The translations under genes and the position numbers were made by a program. Under the pieces are notes generated by a model, which did no database searches, was not told the DNA's origin, and worked only from the letters and a program-made list of their open reading frames with translations. From Pleurodeles waltl (Eukaryota; Chordata; Amphibia; Caudata; Salamandridae): a DNA stretch of 64,000 bases. Below are positions 11,650 to 23,374 of this stretch, piece after piece. The stretch is from NCBI RefSeq assembly GCF_031143425.1, contig NC_090440.1, forward strand, positions 343,173,844-343,237,843, read 5' to 3'. Position 1 is the stretch's first letter. Each line of letters opens with the position of its first letter.

Positions 11650-14519
11650 GCTGAACCACGCCCCGTCCACCCTCGAAGTAGGTAAATGAATTCCCGCTTT
11701 TTACCAGGATGATGGACAGCTTTCCAAAACGACCCCAATGTGTTTTACCGCCGATTCCGGTGGTGCGTTGTTGATGCTCAGAAGCACGAGGACATCTCCA
11801 CAAAGACGCACTAGTAACAAACATATTGCCAAAGGAACACAAGGTTGCTGGAGACGTTTACCCCGTGGCCCATCACGTACCCTTAGTGTACAATATAAAC
11901 GGGGTGTATAAAAACATGCTAGGTTACGCTCACTGACATACTCGTAGAAAATACTCCGGTTGGGTAAGCCACGATGCTCATTTTACAGAAACTAAACCTC
12001 AAAGGAAGCACTTACAAATATAATCGTAGCAGGTGCCGCAGTTGAAGCTCAGCTTCTGGAAAGGACAAGCCACCCTAACTATTGGGCTTGGCAAAGATAA
12101 AGCAAGGCTGTGCGCTCAGAGATCCCATAGCAGAAAAGATCTAGAATCCATCCTGGAGGTGAACTGATGATGTACTCGAGCGTAATCTGTATCTGACTGT
12201 GACGCGCGGGTTCTATCTTCCTCTGCTGGAGACACAGAGTAGAAGGTTCTCCCTTTATAAAGCACCTGTAAGCTCCGCCCGCTGAGCCACGCCCCGTCCA
12301 CCCTCGAAGTAGGTAAAGGAATTCCTGCCTTTTACCACGATGATGGACAGCTTTCCAAAACGACCCCACTGCGTTTACCGCCGATTTCCGGTGGTGCGTT
12401 GTTGATGCTCAGAAGCACGAGGACATCTCCACAAAGACGCACTAGTAACAATCACATTGCCAAAGGCACACAAGGTTGCTGGAGACGTTTACCCCGTGGC
12501 CCATCAAGTACACTTAGTGTACAATATAAACGGGGCGTATAAAAACATGCTAGGTTACGCTTACTTACATACTCGTAGAAAATACTCAGGTTGGGTAGGC
12601 CACGATGCTCATTTTACAGAAACTAAACCTCAAAGGAAACACTTACAAATATAATCGTAGCAGGTGCCGCAGTTGAAGCTCAGCTTCTGGAAAGGACAAG
12701 CCACCCTAACTCTTGGGCTTGGCAAAGATAAAGCAAGGCTGTGCGCTCAGAGATCCCATAGCAGAAAAGATCTGAATCCATCCTGGAGGTGAACTGATGA
12801 TGTACTGGAGCGTAATCTGTATCTGACTGTGACGCGCAGGTTCTATCTTCCTCTGCTGGAGACACAGAGTAGAAGGTTCTCCCTTTATAAAGCACCTGTA
12901 AGCTCCGCCCGCTGAGCCACGCCCCGTCCACCCTCGAAGTAGATAAAGGAATTCCCGCCTTTTACCACGATGATGGACAGCTTTCCAAAACGACCCCACT
13001 GCGTTTACTGCCGATTTCCGGTGGTGCGTTGTTGATGCTCAGAAGCACGAGGACATCTCCACAAAGACGCACTAGTAACAATCACATAGCCAAAGGCACA
13101 CAAGGTTGCTGGAGACGTTTACCCCGTGGCCCATTATGTACCCTTAGTGTACAATATAAACGGGGCGTATAAAACATGCTAGGTAACGCCTACTGACATA
13201 CTCGTAGAAAATACTCCGGTTGGGTAGGCCACGATGCTCATTTTACAGAAACTAAACCTCAAAGGAAGCACTTAGAAATATAAACGTAGCAGATGCCGCA
13301 GTTGAAGCTCAGCTTCTGGAAAGGACAAGCCACCCTAACTCTTGGGCTTGGCAAAGATAAAGCAAGGCTGTGCGCTCAGAGATCCCATAGCAGAAAAAGA
13401 TCTAGAATCCTTCCTGGAGGTGAACTAATGATGTACTGGAGCGTAATCTGTATCTGACTGTGACGCGCGGTTTCTATCTTCCTCTCCTGGAGACACAGAG
13501 TAGAAGGTTCTCCCTTTATAAAGCACCTGTAAGCTCCGCCCGCTGAGCCACGCCCCGTCCACCCTCGAAGTAGGTAAAGGAATTCCCGCCTTTTACCAGG
13601 ATGATGGACAGCTTTCCAAAACGACCCCAATGCGTTTACCGCCGACTCCGGTGGTGCGTTGTTGATGCTCAGAAGCACGAGGACATCTCCACAAAGACGC
13701 ACTAGTAACAATAACATTGCCAAAGGCACACAAGGTTGCTGGAGACGTTGTACCCCGTGGCCCATCACGTACCCCTAGTGTACAATATAAACAGGGCGTA
13801 TAAAACATGATAGGTAACGATTACTGACATACTCGTAGAAAATACTCCGGTTGGGTAGACCACGATGCTCATTTTACAGAAACTAAACCTCAACAGGAAG
13901 CACTTAGAAATATAAACGTAGCAGGTGCTGCAGTTGAAGCTCAGCCTCTGGAAAGGACAAGCCACCCTAACTCTTGGGCTTGGCAAAGATAAAGCAAGGC
14001 TGTACGCTCAGAGATCCCATAGCAGAAAAGATCTAGAATCCTTCCTGGAGGTGAACTGATGATGTACTGTAGCGTAATCTGTATCTGACTGTGACGCTCG
14101 GGTTCTATCTTCCTCTGCTGGAGACATAGAGTAGAAGGTTCTCCCTTTATAAAGCACCTGTAAGCTCCGCCCGCTGAGCCACGCCCCGTCCACCCTCGAA
14201 GTAGGTAAAGGAATTCCCGCCTTTTACCAGGATGATGGACAGCTTTCCAAAACGACCCCAATGCGTTTACCGCCGATTCCGGTGGTGCATTGTTGATGCT
14301 CAGAAGCACAAGGACATCTCCACAAAGACGCACTAGTAACAATCACATTGCCAAAGGCACACAAGGTTGCTGGAGACGCTTACCCCGTGGCCCATCACGT
14401 ACCCTTAGTGTACAATATAAACGGGGCATATAAAACATGCTAGGTAACGCTTACTGACATACTCGTAGAAAATACTCCGGTTGGGTAGGCCACGATGCTC
14501 ATTTTACAGAAACTAAACC
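11650..14519 (-). repeat. ~630 bp tandem array, 4.5 copies, with promoter-like core
   Basis: The landmark CCACGCCCCGTCCACC recurs at about 11,657, 12,287, 12,917, 13,548 and 14,179, a period of 630-631 bp. The copies are very similar over their full length; the last is partial and stops at 14,519. On the minus strand each junction carries GC-box-like GGGGCGTGG and GGGCGGAGC, then the TATA-like palindrome CTTTATAAAG (12,253, 12,883, 13,514 and 14,145). This is the arrangement of a Pol II core promoter reading toward lower coordinates. Minus-strand open frames of up to 133 residues recur in each unit but are broken and only mirror the repeat. The array could be stacked LTRs, LINE 5' UTR monomers, or a satellite; I cannot tell which. 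Confidence 0.85.
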
Positions 14520-14584
14520 AATAACAATAAAATACACACACACTCTTTTAAACCTGTCTGACTAAGTATTTTTTACCCATGATT

Positions 14585-14670
14585 CTAATTATGTATTGTA
14601 TGTGCATATGTGTGTGTATTCATGTGTGTGTGTGTATAAATATATATATATATATGTGTATGTATGTGTA
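14585..14670. repeat. TG/TA microsatellite
   Basis: Alternating purine-pyrimidine sequence made of TGTGTG, TATATA and TGTATG runs. Confidence 0.85.
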
Positions 14671-14749
14671 TATGTTGTTTCTGCACCTGGCATGTTTGTG
14701 GATCATTGCATGGGTTGTTATACTAGATATCTATGAATTTCTGCTCTCT

Positions 14750-15330
14750 TTTTATCACACTTATCTACTCATCACTCTTATGTCATGTCTCTATCAAACT
14801 ATCCTCCATTCTCACTCGGACTCATCCCAAATCCCTTCGACCACTTTCATCTCCTAAATATCTCTGCCTAAGCTCTTCCCTCCACCTCCACATCTAACTC
14901 ACCTAACCTCACTCTACCTCTGTGACCTCCCACACAACCCTACTAAATTCTCCTGCATTCATCTCACCCTGCTACTATGCTCTCCCTAACCCTTCCACAT
15001 CCTCTTTCTCCTCCGCTCCCCTTTTATTCATCTCAAGCCTTTGGATTGAGTAAATGAAGGATAAACTCCCAACTAACACTTCTGGATTTCTTTCCTCCTC
15101 CACCCCTCCATTACTCCAGTCAATCTAACTAACAAACTCTCATATCCGCAACTCAAATTAACTCATAATAATACTAAAACTGTACTCCTTATTTAAATTA
15201 TACTAATCCATCACTAATTCTTGTTGGGTACCGGAGTAGCGTGCTACTCATCGAAAAGCGCTTTGACGCCTCGTCAGGGGTAGTAAGCGCTATATAAATA
15301 CGATTACAATACAATACAATACAATATATT
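14750..15330 (+). mobile_element. Probable SINE or LINE 3' end with (ACAAT)n tail
   Basis: A pyrimidine-rich, non-coding stretch leads into a block at about 15,225-15,300 containing AAAAGCGCTTTGACGC and GTAAGCGCTATATAAATAC. It ends in about five ACAAT repeats (to about 15,328). A GCGCTATATAAAT-type block followed by short tandem repeats is typical of the 3' ends of CR1/L2-like LINEs and of SINEs that borrow them. No coding region is attached and the 5' end is not defined. Confidence 0.45.
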
Positions 15331-15589
15331 TGTGTATGTGCATAAGTTTACCTATCTATCTAAATGTATGCAATGGACAGGCTATATGATGGAAACTGAA
15401 TTTATGTCTAGATTCCTTCTTTGGAATCTGTAATCAACAGTATAGCATGACACTTGCTTGTAAATCTGGCTTTGGGTATTTAAGGTCATTGCTGTCCTAA
15501 GGGAAAAAAATATTTTTGATGCCCTTAGCTGAGGATGGAAAATCTATTATCCTAATCCTTCTAGAAGCAGTGTGGAGTCAGTCATGTAA

Positions 15590-16108
15590 AGATGGTATTG
15601 GGGGATGCTAGAGAGCCCAGCAGCAAGATAGCTGCCACTTAGTGAGGCTCTGATGGGCGTCAAATCAATCCACCAATTATCCTTTATCCTGGGGTGTCTT
15701 GCCAGTGATCCTTAACTGGCACCGCTTATGGTGAGGCACCCAGAGGTCCAGAACCCATGGTAGAACCGAGGGCCTGGTGCTGTGGTCTAGGGAGCCAGTC
15801 TCCCAAGACAATTTGCAGTGCAGTAACCAATCTTATTCCACTGGCCCATGGGACGACTCAGGACAGGAGCTTACAGTGCAAGGGACACAACCTATTCATG
15901 AGGTGGAGCTGTGTGCGACTGTGGAGTCTGGGACCTGTGAGCCTTGTGGTCTACACGAGCCCACACGTGGACCCTGAGCTGTGAGTCTGCTTGTGTGCCC
16001 TGGGGTCTCAATTAGGGTGCTGGGTGTGGCTGGACCCTTACACCCTTAGATGTGTGACGGCCGAATAAATTGGCCCTCTCCTTTACTTTGACAAAGTGAG
16101 ATTCTATC
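15590..16108 (+). other. Probable L1 5' UTR
   Basis: Non-coding sequence directly upstream of the L1 ORF1 remains. It begins near AAGATAGCTGCCACTTAGTG, which resembles the AAGATGGC-type start of many L1 5' UTRs. Assignment rests mainly on its position. Confidence 0.5.
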
Positions 16109-17160
16109 ATGCTTTACTCCATGGGAAAACATGATAATGAGCAGGCCAAACTAACCTTTGATAATAAGTGCCTCACATGTAATGTTGAGTTGGAGCAGGA
16201 CTAGACAACACCTGGGGCCACTGCGGCCATGGATTCTGCCCCAGATCAGGATATCAAAGACATGCTCATTGATGTGAAAAAAAGCCTGCGTACCTTCAGC
16301 TCTAAAACTGATCTCCTCATTAACAGAATCAACTGCATTAAATAGAGAGTAGCCAAACATAAGGACCGTATTGATTAGTTGGAACACTATACCTCAGATA
16401 TTGAAGATCACCATACCACCATGGAAGAACACCTTTAGCACATGGAGAAAGTCCTTGAGGTTATCAAGAGCAAAAACAAAGATTTTGAGGCAAGATCTAG
16501 GAGCAATAATTTCCAAATTTTGTGGATCTGCAAATTCACTGCCAATGAAAAAATGGAAAATTCTGAGCAAAGCATGCTTTGCTTGCTGTTTGGGAATGTT
16601 CTATTGCCCCATTGTGTGGTTTAATGGGGCACTGCATGCTTGGGCCTTGTTACTCGTCTGGGGCCCTTGCAAGGCCAATAGTAACCTGAATCCTAAACTA
16701 TTGGGACAGAGATACCATCCTGAGGCTGACCCATGAATGCCAATCCATCCAGTATCAAGGGAACTCCATATCCTTGTATCCTGACTTCACCTTTGAGGTC
16801 CATTGGTCCCACAGGGAATTTCTGCCAGTCAAACACCTCCTTCAAGTAGTTTGAACATCTTACTCTCAGCTTTAACAAGCTTTACCAAGCTAAACTACGT
16901 ACCAGTCTCAATGGTAAACTGTATTACTTTATGGATCCCAAGGCAGCAATGACGTTCTTCCGCATGCTGCTGATTGCTGGAGGTGCTGGCTCAGCTGCCC
17001 CTGAGATAGATACAGGAGACCACCTAAGCAATGATGAGGGAAATAACTCTATTGCACAGCATGTTGCTTGCCTGAACTCAGTGTCAGGGCTGTCACATTG
17101 CAGACATCTGAGGTGGCTGGGGATGTTGATGAGAGCCTGTCATTTCCCACTATGAGACGC
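16109..17160 (+). pseudogene. L1 ORF1 (RNA-binding chaperone) relic
   Basis: Pieces match the L1 ORF1 protein, the trimeric nucleic-acid chaperone that coats LINE RNA. At about 16,109 there is an MLYSMGK-like start. A heptad-rich coiled coil spans roughly 16,250-16,480. It is followed by the junction EARSRSNN-F-IL (16,480-16,520), the usual start of the RRM domain. The C-terminal domain is at 16,730-16,960, with YQGNSISLYPDFTFEV and then a LYYFMDPKAAMTFF-like end. Several stops and frame changes break it. It belongs with the endonuclease remains starting at 17,580. L1 assignment is good; the limits are approximate. Confidence 0.75.
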
Positions 17161-17559
17161 TGCCAGAGAACCACTGTATGAGACTAGACCTTGCCCTAAG
17201 GGCACATTACCTACACTCTTTTTCACCCTTTGCCATCCAATGCAAGTTGCACTGGACTGTAGCTTGGCCTCCAAATAACCCCATGGGATGTTTCCCACTG
17301 AGTATACCTATTTTGGGTTTTCAGAAACGGTGGGGATGGTTGAGGGAAATTTAACTGGTTTGTTGTGTTGAAGTTGGTGGTGGGTGGGTGGAATCTAATT
17401 ATCTTCAAAGTGGCTTACTACGTATCACATGTTCTCTCCTCAATATACACATGCAAGTTGTTAAAGCCATGTAACAAACAAACCTGCTTCAAATTGATAC
17501 AAGTTCACTTATGTCATCTCAGACTTGAGGGGCAATACTTGGTGCCTAAACTGGAATGT

Positions 17560-18010
17560 CTGAGCGCTTACTAACCAGCGCATGATGCGGTTAGTGCCAA
17601 CTTACCTTAAGAGACACATTGATATTTGCTTCCTGCAGGAAATACACCTGAGTGAGGTTGAGCATTCCCTCCTCTGAGTGGGATGGTTGGCAGACGAGCA
17701 TGCTGCTATTGACTCCTTCTATGGCACATGGCGTAACTATTCTTAGCCCTGCACTCATCGGGCACTCAGTGACAAAGAGGGAAGATTTGTTCTTCTGCAT
17801 GGTAAGTTGCATGGCCTCCTACTCACACCTGCTTCTGTGTATGGCCAAAATGTGGATAACCTCAGTTTATTCTTCAAGTTCTGGTAATATATAACTGAGA
17901 TAGCACCTGGGACTGTGCTCTGGGGTGGAAATTTCAACGTGACTCTGGAGCAATATGCAGACATGTCCAGTGCTACTAGACATCCGCATCTGAATGCTGC
18001 TACCAGTTAC
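17560..18010 (+). pseudogene. L1 ORF2 endonuclease, N-terminal part
   Basis: Plus-strand frames read LKRHIDICFLQEIHLSEVEH, the APE-type endonuclease motif in which the Glu of LQE binds the metal. A DFN-like metal/DNA contact (here GNFNVTLEQ) follows near 17,925. The sequence stops matching at about 18,010, where an L2-like LINE interrupts it. The rest of the endonuclease resumes near 19,990, so this is one gene cut by a later insertion. It carries several stops. Confidence 0.7.
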
Positions 18011-19990
18011 AAACCCTGATATGTGTTCTGGAACAGAGTAAGGGGCATATTTATACTCCGTTTGCGCCGGAATTGCATCGTTTTTTTTTACGCAATTCCG
18101 ACACAAAACTAACTCCATATTTATACTTTGGTGTTAGACGCATCTAGCGCCAAAGTCCATGGAGTTTGCGTCATTTTTTAGCGTGGACACCTACTTTGCG
18201 TTAATGATATGCAAGGTAGGCGTTCCCGTCTAAAAAATTTACTCTGAGGCATGTGCGCCGTATTTACACTCCCGGGCAAAATTCACACCTGGGAGTCGGC
18301 GGGTCAAAAAAAATGACGTACGGCCGCTTTTGCATCGTTTTTTAGCGCCTGGAAAAGGCAGGCGTTAAGGGACCTGTGGGCTCTGAAGGAGCCCAGAGGT
18401 GTCCTCCCATGCCCCCAGGGACACCCCCTGTCACCCTTGCCCACCCCAGGAGGACACCCAAGGCTGGAGGGACCCATCCCAGGGACATTAAGGTAAGTTC
18501 AGGTAAGTATTTTTTTTAATTTTTTTTGTGGCATAGGGGGGCCTGATTTGTGCCCCCTACATGCCACTATGCCCAATGACCATGCCCAGGGGACATAAGT
18601 CCCCTGGGCATGGCCATTGGGCAAGGGGGCTTGACTCCTGTCTTTGCTAAGACAGGAGTCATTTCTATGGGGGTTGGGAGTCGAACAAAATGGCGCAAAT
18701 CGGGTTGAGGCGAAATATTTGCCTCAGCCTGACTTGCCCCATTTTTTGAAGCCCAAGCTCCATATCCCCCTACGCCGGCGCTGCCTGGTGTACGTCGTTT
18801 TTTTCCATGCACACCAGGCAGTGCCGGCGGCTAACGCCGGCTAACATCATTGATTAAATACGGCGCCCGCATGGTGCTTCAGAATGGCGTTAGCCGGCGC
18901 TAATTATTTTGACGCAAAACTGCGTTAGCGCAGTTTTGCGTCAAAAAGTATAAATATGGCCCTAAGACTCCTTCCCTACACCTGGGAACCCAGGAAACTC
19001 ATCTGTGGAGTCCCAGAGGGATCATCACTCAGGCCAACCCTCTTTAAGATATGCAAAAAACCTCTTTTAAGTATCATTACATCACATGGAATCAACATTC
19101 TCTCCCATGCTGGCGATAAGCAGCTCATCTTATCCCTTACAGACAATACTGACACTACCAGGAACAACTTCACATCCTGTGTGATCAGTATGGGGAACTG
19201 GATGAGAAAGAACTGCCTATATCTCAACAATGACAAAGCAGAAGTGCTGATCTTGGTGAACAAGAGCTCTTTTCCTGGTGGTCAAAGGAACTAGGCCCCA
19301 CACCAACTTTGACGGAACATGCCAGAAACCTAGGACTCATCCTATACAACAAACCCACTCTGGCATCACAGGTAATGCATTACCCCTTTCTGCCTCCACA
19401 TCCTGCAAATGCTGCGAATAATCTCCAAGTGCCCACCCAGACAACCAGACACACTGTCACACAAGCCCTCATCATGAGCAGACTGGATTACGACAAATAA
19501 ATCTATGCCAGTATTTCCACCCACCTCATCCACAGACTCCAGACCATCCAGAACGTCAATGTCAAGCTCATCCTTGACCTCTCACACCACACTCACATTA
19601 TGCCTCACCTCAGGAAACTCCATTGGCTCCCCATCTATAAAAGCTGCCACTTCAAACTGCTTATCCACACATGCAAAGCATTGCACAACATAGGACCCTC
19701 CTACCCGAACCATCTACACTCCTTCCAACCCACCAGACAACTGTCTCACCCTCGCACTCATCCCTGCATACACAGAAGCAGAGCCAGTAGTTGTTCATTT
19801 TCCTTCATAGCTGCCAAGACATGGAACCACCTCCCCACAACAAATCAGGGCTTCAGTCTCTCGTCTTGAATTCTGCATGAAGTTGAAGACCTGCCTCTTC
19901 AACTAATCCTGTTCCTACTACCCTGCTCAGACCTCGCATACTGTCCTGGGTGACAAGTGAGCTTTACAAATCCACATAACATAACATAGT
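18005..19990 (+). pseudogene. L2/CR1-like LINE fragment 1 (RT C-terminal half), holding MITE B
   Basis: After MITE B the frame reads RKLICGVPEGSSLRPTLFKI, the RT block before the active site. The catalytic site follows as LSHAGDKQLILSL, where related elements have SYADDTQL, so the YADD motif is destroyed. Thumb and C-terminal blocks continue to about 19,900 (NYLNNDKAEVL-like, ARNLGLILYN, MSRLDYDK, KLHWLPIYKS, AAKTWNHLP). Frames change at about 19,300, 19,500 and 19,600. The 3' end has an ACATAACATAACATA tail near 19,990. The element is inserted in the L1 endonuclease and is 5'-truncated. The clade is called from RT block style; L2 versus CR1 is not decided. Confidence 0.75.
18042..18962 (+). 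mobile_element. Harbinger-type MITE, copy B
   Basis: A 921 bp element with ends GGGGCATATTTATAC and GTATAAATATGGCCC, flanked by TAA at 18,039-18,041 and 18,963-18,965. Internal hairpins include GACGCAAAACTGCG and its complement near 18,911-18,950 and a GCCGGCGCTGCCTGG arm pair near 18,772-18,830. It is very similar along its whole length to copy C (57,605-58,520), in the same orientation, and inverted relative to copy A. Removing it joins the flanks into one LINE reading frame (NRVRLLPYTWEPRK), so it landed inside the L2-like fragment. Confidence 0.88.
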
Positions 19991-20338
19991 TATATGGCGG
20001 TCACACAATACTAATAGCACTGCAGGTACATGCATTGTCTCCAGACACAGCTCACTTGCTCACTCATTGATTATTGGCTGGTTACCCAGGAGGCAGCTGC
20101 ATGGTCCAGTAGGATTGAACACTGCCTCAGAACCTTATCAGATCATGTCCAGGTTGTGCTGGAGATCTCTCCCCGAATGGTTCTAGAACCTTCTCTGGGA
20201 GATTTCCCCAGCATACACTCTAAGACCCAATTTTTTGAAGTGTTTAAGGTTTTTTCTCAAGGGGTCCTCTTATCTAAACAGTCTGGAGTGTTAAGAGTAT
20301 TTATGATGGGTGCAGGTTTTCCATAAGTTGAAATGTAC
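19991..20338 (+). pseudogene. L1 ORF2 endonuclease, C-terminal part
   Basis: The frame at 20,030 reads SRIEHCLRTLSDHVQVVLEI, which contains the SDH motif (catalytic His of APE-type endonucleases near 20,140). This completes the L1 endonuclease begun at 17,560. It then runs into the left end of Harbinger-1 at 20,339. The L1 is therefore older than both insertions. Confidence 0.7.
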
Positions 20339-20341
20339 TAA

Positions 20342-20356
20342 GGCCCTCATTACAAC
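20342..20356 (+). repeat. Harbinger-1 left terminal inverted repeat
   Basis: GGCCCTCATTACAAC, preceded by the TAA target duplication. It is the exact complement of the right end. Confidence 0.92.
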
Positions 20357-20895
20357 ATTGGGGGTAAATCCCACTTACCGCTGTGCAGAAGACTGCAAAC
20401 ACACCGCTGTGGCCGCGGAATTCCGCCACAGCTATTATGACCCACAGCTCAGAATCCGCCAAAATTTAGACACCCACACAAGTCCAGCACACCAGAGGTC
20501 AGTGATAAACTGGCGATAACTAAACCGACACCGTCACGCCAACAGGAATACGTCCACACTATCACAACCCACGAATCCACGCGACGGTCTTTCAACCGCG
20601 GTGAACCATTGGCGGTACACGCCGCCGCGCTTAAAATACACACACCTGATACACATACACACACCACACCCACACCGCCACACCACTATAAAACACCCAG
20701 CCACACCATCCAAAAACCCTTACTACCTAAAATATTGATGAAGGCCAGAGAGACAGCACAGCAAAGTCAACACCACCATACAGAGGCACACAACACCATC
20801 ACACATACACATCCACGCACAAAACACCACACACCCCTAAACATCACCCAACACATCACAACACTCACCACCTCACACATCACCCACACCACCCC

Positions 20896-22417
20896 ATGGC
20901 ACCGCAAAGACACCCCAGGTTTTCTGAGGAGGAGCTCAGGGTCATGGTGGAGGAAATCATCTGGGTAGAGCCACAGCTATTCGGATCACAGGTGCAGCAC
21001 ACCACAATAGCTAGGAAGATGGACCTATGATGCAGAATCGTGGACAGGGTCAACGCAGTGGGACAGCACCCAAGAACACGGGAGGACATCAGGAAGAGGT
21101 GGAACGACCTACGGGGGAAGGTACATTCCGTGGTCTCAAGACACCACATTACGGTTCAGAGGACTGGCGGTGGACCTCCACCTCCTCCCCCACAACTAAC
21201 AACATGGGAGGAGCAGGTCTTGGCTATACTGCATCCTGAGGGCCTTGCAGGAGTAGCTGGAGGAATGGACTCTGGTAAGTCAAATCTTAACTATTACATC
21301 TCCCACCCTACCTGCATGCTAACACATACCCCCACCCTCACCCCCATCACTCCAACTCCTCACATATTTTCCCCTATCACAAACCACACATCCCAACACC
21401 AAGCCCTGCATGCAACAACAAAGCATGGACACCCATCACCAATGCATGTCCACTGCACATACCCACACAGACCCCTAAACAATTAACACACAAGGTCCTT
21501 CACGGGAATGCAAGCACTGGGGTACAGGGTCACCCACCCATTGCACACCATGGCACACACAGATACTAAAACTATGCCTTTACACCCCTGCAGGACCCCT
21601 ACCCAACATCACCGGACAGGAGGTGCCAGACATGTCCATTCCCCCAACAGAAGAGGCCCACAGTGATGACAGCAGCTCTGTCCAACTGGATCTAGATGAC
21701 CAGCCCGGCCCATCAAGGACGTCGGGACAGTCGGTTCCCCTCACACTGGCACAAGCCACAACAGAGCCTCCCCCCTCTGGAAACACCAGCACAGCACCCA
21801 CCCACCACGCCCATACTTCTGTCCCCAGGACACGTCAAGCAGCAGTGTGTCCGCCACTACAAGGACCTCAGGCTAACCCACCACCCCAAGAACAGCAGGG
21901 ATCTGGGGGCAGTGGCAGTGGGCACACGGTTCAGGGGACAGAGGCCCAGGAACACAGGGGAACTGGGAGGGCTGCTGTGCATAAGGGGAAGGACAGGCCC
22001 AGGGAACCCACTCTCCACGAGGCCCTCTCCAACATCATGGGAGCCTACCACCATTCCCAGGAAACAATGGAAACGGTATTGGCCAAGTTTCAGGAGACGC
22101 AGCGGCTGCAGGAGGAACATTATTTGGGGTTCAGAGAGGAACTCAAATCCATCAATACCACCGTGGACACCATTGTAGGGGTGCTGAAGGAACTCGTGAA
22201 CACCAGGAGGGACACTGTGGCACAACAAGGGGCCTCTAACACTAGCCTGGACGATGAACTGCCCACCATCTCCTCCGGCGCTAGTGGGCAGGAGGCACTG
22301 CCACAGGACCATGACACATGCACCCCACCCTCTGCAGATGGAGAACCACCCCGCAAGCGGTCCCTGAGATGCAGGACAAAGACAGAGAACAATGCTAAGA
22401 CCCCCGCCAAGAAATGA
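20896..22417 (+). pseudogene. Harbinger-1 gene A: Myb/SANT-like DNA-binding protein, nonsense-mutated
   Basis: Two exons, 20,896-21,274 and 21,594-22,417, separated by a 319 bp intron with GTAAGT donor and CAG acceptor; the phase matches the intact copy in Harbinger-2. The N-terminus starts MAPQRHPRFSEEELRVMVEE and the trihelix-type Myb/SANT domain continues to IRKRWNDLRGKV. A Pro run and a Ser/acid-rich middle follow, and a basic tail (PPRKRSLRCR). In PIF/Harbinger elements such a protein binds the element ends and carries the transposase to the nucleus. Here codon 45 is TGA (21,028-21,030) where the sister copy has Trp, so the domain is cut. A poly(A) signal AATAAA follows at 22,604. Confidence 0.88.
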
Positions 22418-22603
22418 GACCACCCTGATTGTCATCCTTCTGTCCCACTTTGTCACCCTGTCCATCCTTAAACTGCCCTAGCTCCACTTCCTATGCCCCT
22501 TTGGACAATGCACCTGTGACACAAATAGACTGGACTCTGTCATGGACATTCCTCCACCATCAACCCTGCCCATTTTACAACCCCCTCCACTATTTAGCAC
22601 TTA

Positions 22604-22609
22604 AATAAA
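22604..22609 (+). promoter_or_regulatory. Poly(A) signal of Harbinger-1 gene A
   Basis: AATAAA 187 bases after the gene A stop. A matching signal lies at a similar distance in Harbinger-2 (56,357-56,362 on the minus strand). Confidence 0.6.
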
Positions 22610-23275
22610 CACCCTTAAATCACAAAACTATCTGGAGTCAGTCTGTGCTTTCACAAATGTGTATTTGTAACAACTGAGGAAAATAGCAATATCCATTGTA
22701 TTGTCAACATACCTATGTCAGCTCTACTCCATGAGGAAACATAGCAGAGGTCACACAGTGGGACCCACATCTGTGAAATCGAAAGGGAAAGTGACAAATC
22801 AGGGTCCATACACTGGGTGAAAGTGACAGACAGATGAGAGGTAGAACAAGTGTATCAGATGTAGCAGGCAGCGATGTCTTCTTACCTTTGTCTCACTGGA
22901 AGTATTGATGAATCACAGTGTTTCTGTTGTCAATCTCCTCTTCTTCTGCTTCCTCTTTTTCACTGTCCACAGGCTCCACAGCTGCCACAACACCTCCTTC
23001 AGGGCCATCCTCCTGCAGAAAAGGCACCTGTCGTCGCAAAGCCATTTTGTGCAGCATACAGCAGGCCATGATAATCTGGCACACCTTCTTTGGTGAGTAG
23101 AATAGGGTACCACCCGTCATATGGAGGCACCTGAACCTGGCCTTCAGGAGGCCGAAGGTCCTCTCTATAACCCTCCTAGTTCACCCATGTGCCTCATTCT
23201 AGCATTCCTCTGCCCTTGTCCTGGGATTCCTCACTGGGGTCAGTAGCCATGACAAGTTGGGGTACCCAGAGTCAC

Positions 23276-23374
23276 CTGCAAATGTCGAGGGACAACTGTT
23301 AGACACACACTAACCCTTAGAGACAACCCCAGACCCAGACAACTATTCACACTGTATAGGGTCCATGTCCTCAC
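23276..23374 (-). other. 99 bp GT-AG intron in the Harbinger-1 transposase, absent from Harbinger-2
   Basis: On the minus strand the coding phrase for LLG is followed by GTGAGGAC, 99 bases in all ending TTTGCAG, then GTGACTCTGG coding DSGYP. Removing it restores the frame and the residues seen uninterrupted in Harbinger-2 near 55,690. The two junctions share a GGTGA direct repeat. Read through, it contains an in-frame stop. Confidence 0.8.

Noticed and set aside
14055..14095. CTGATGATG in each 630 bp unit as a possible ribozyme core
   Set aside because: No following GAAA with a complementary stem.
11490..14342. Recurrent minus-strand open frames of up to 133 residues
   Set aside because: They repeat with the 630 bp unit and are broken differently in each copy; no protein family is recognised.
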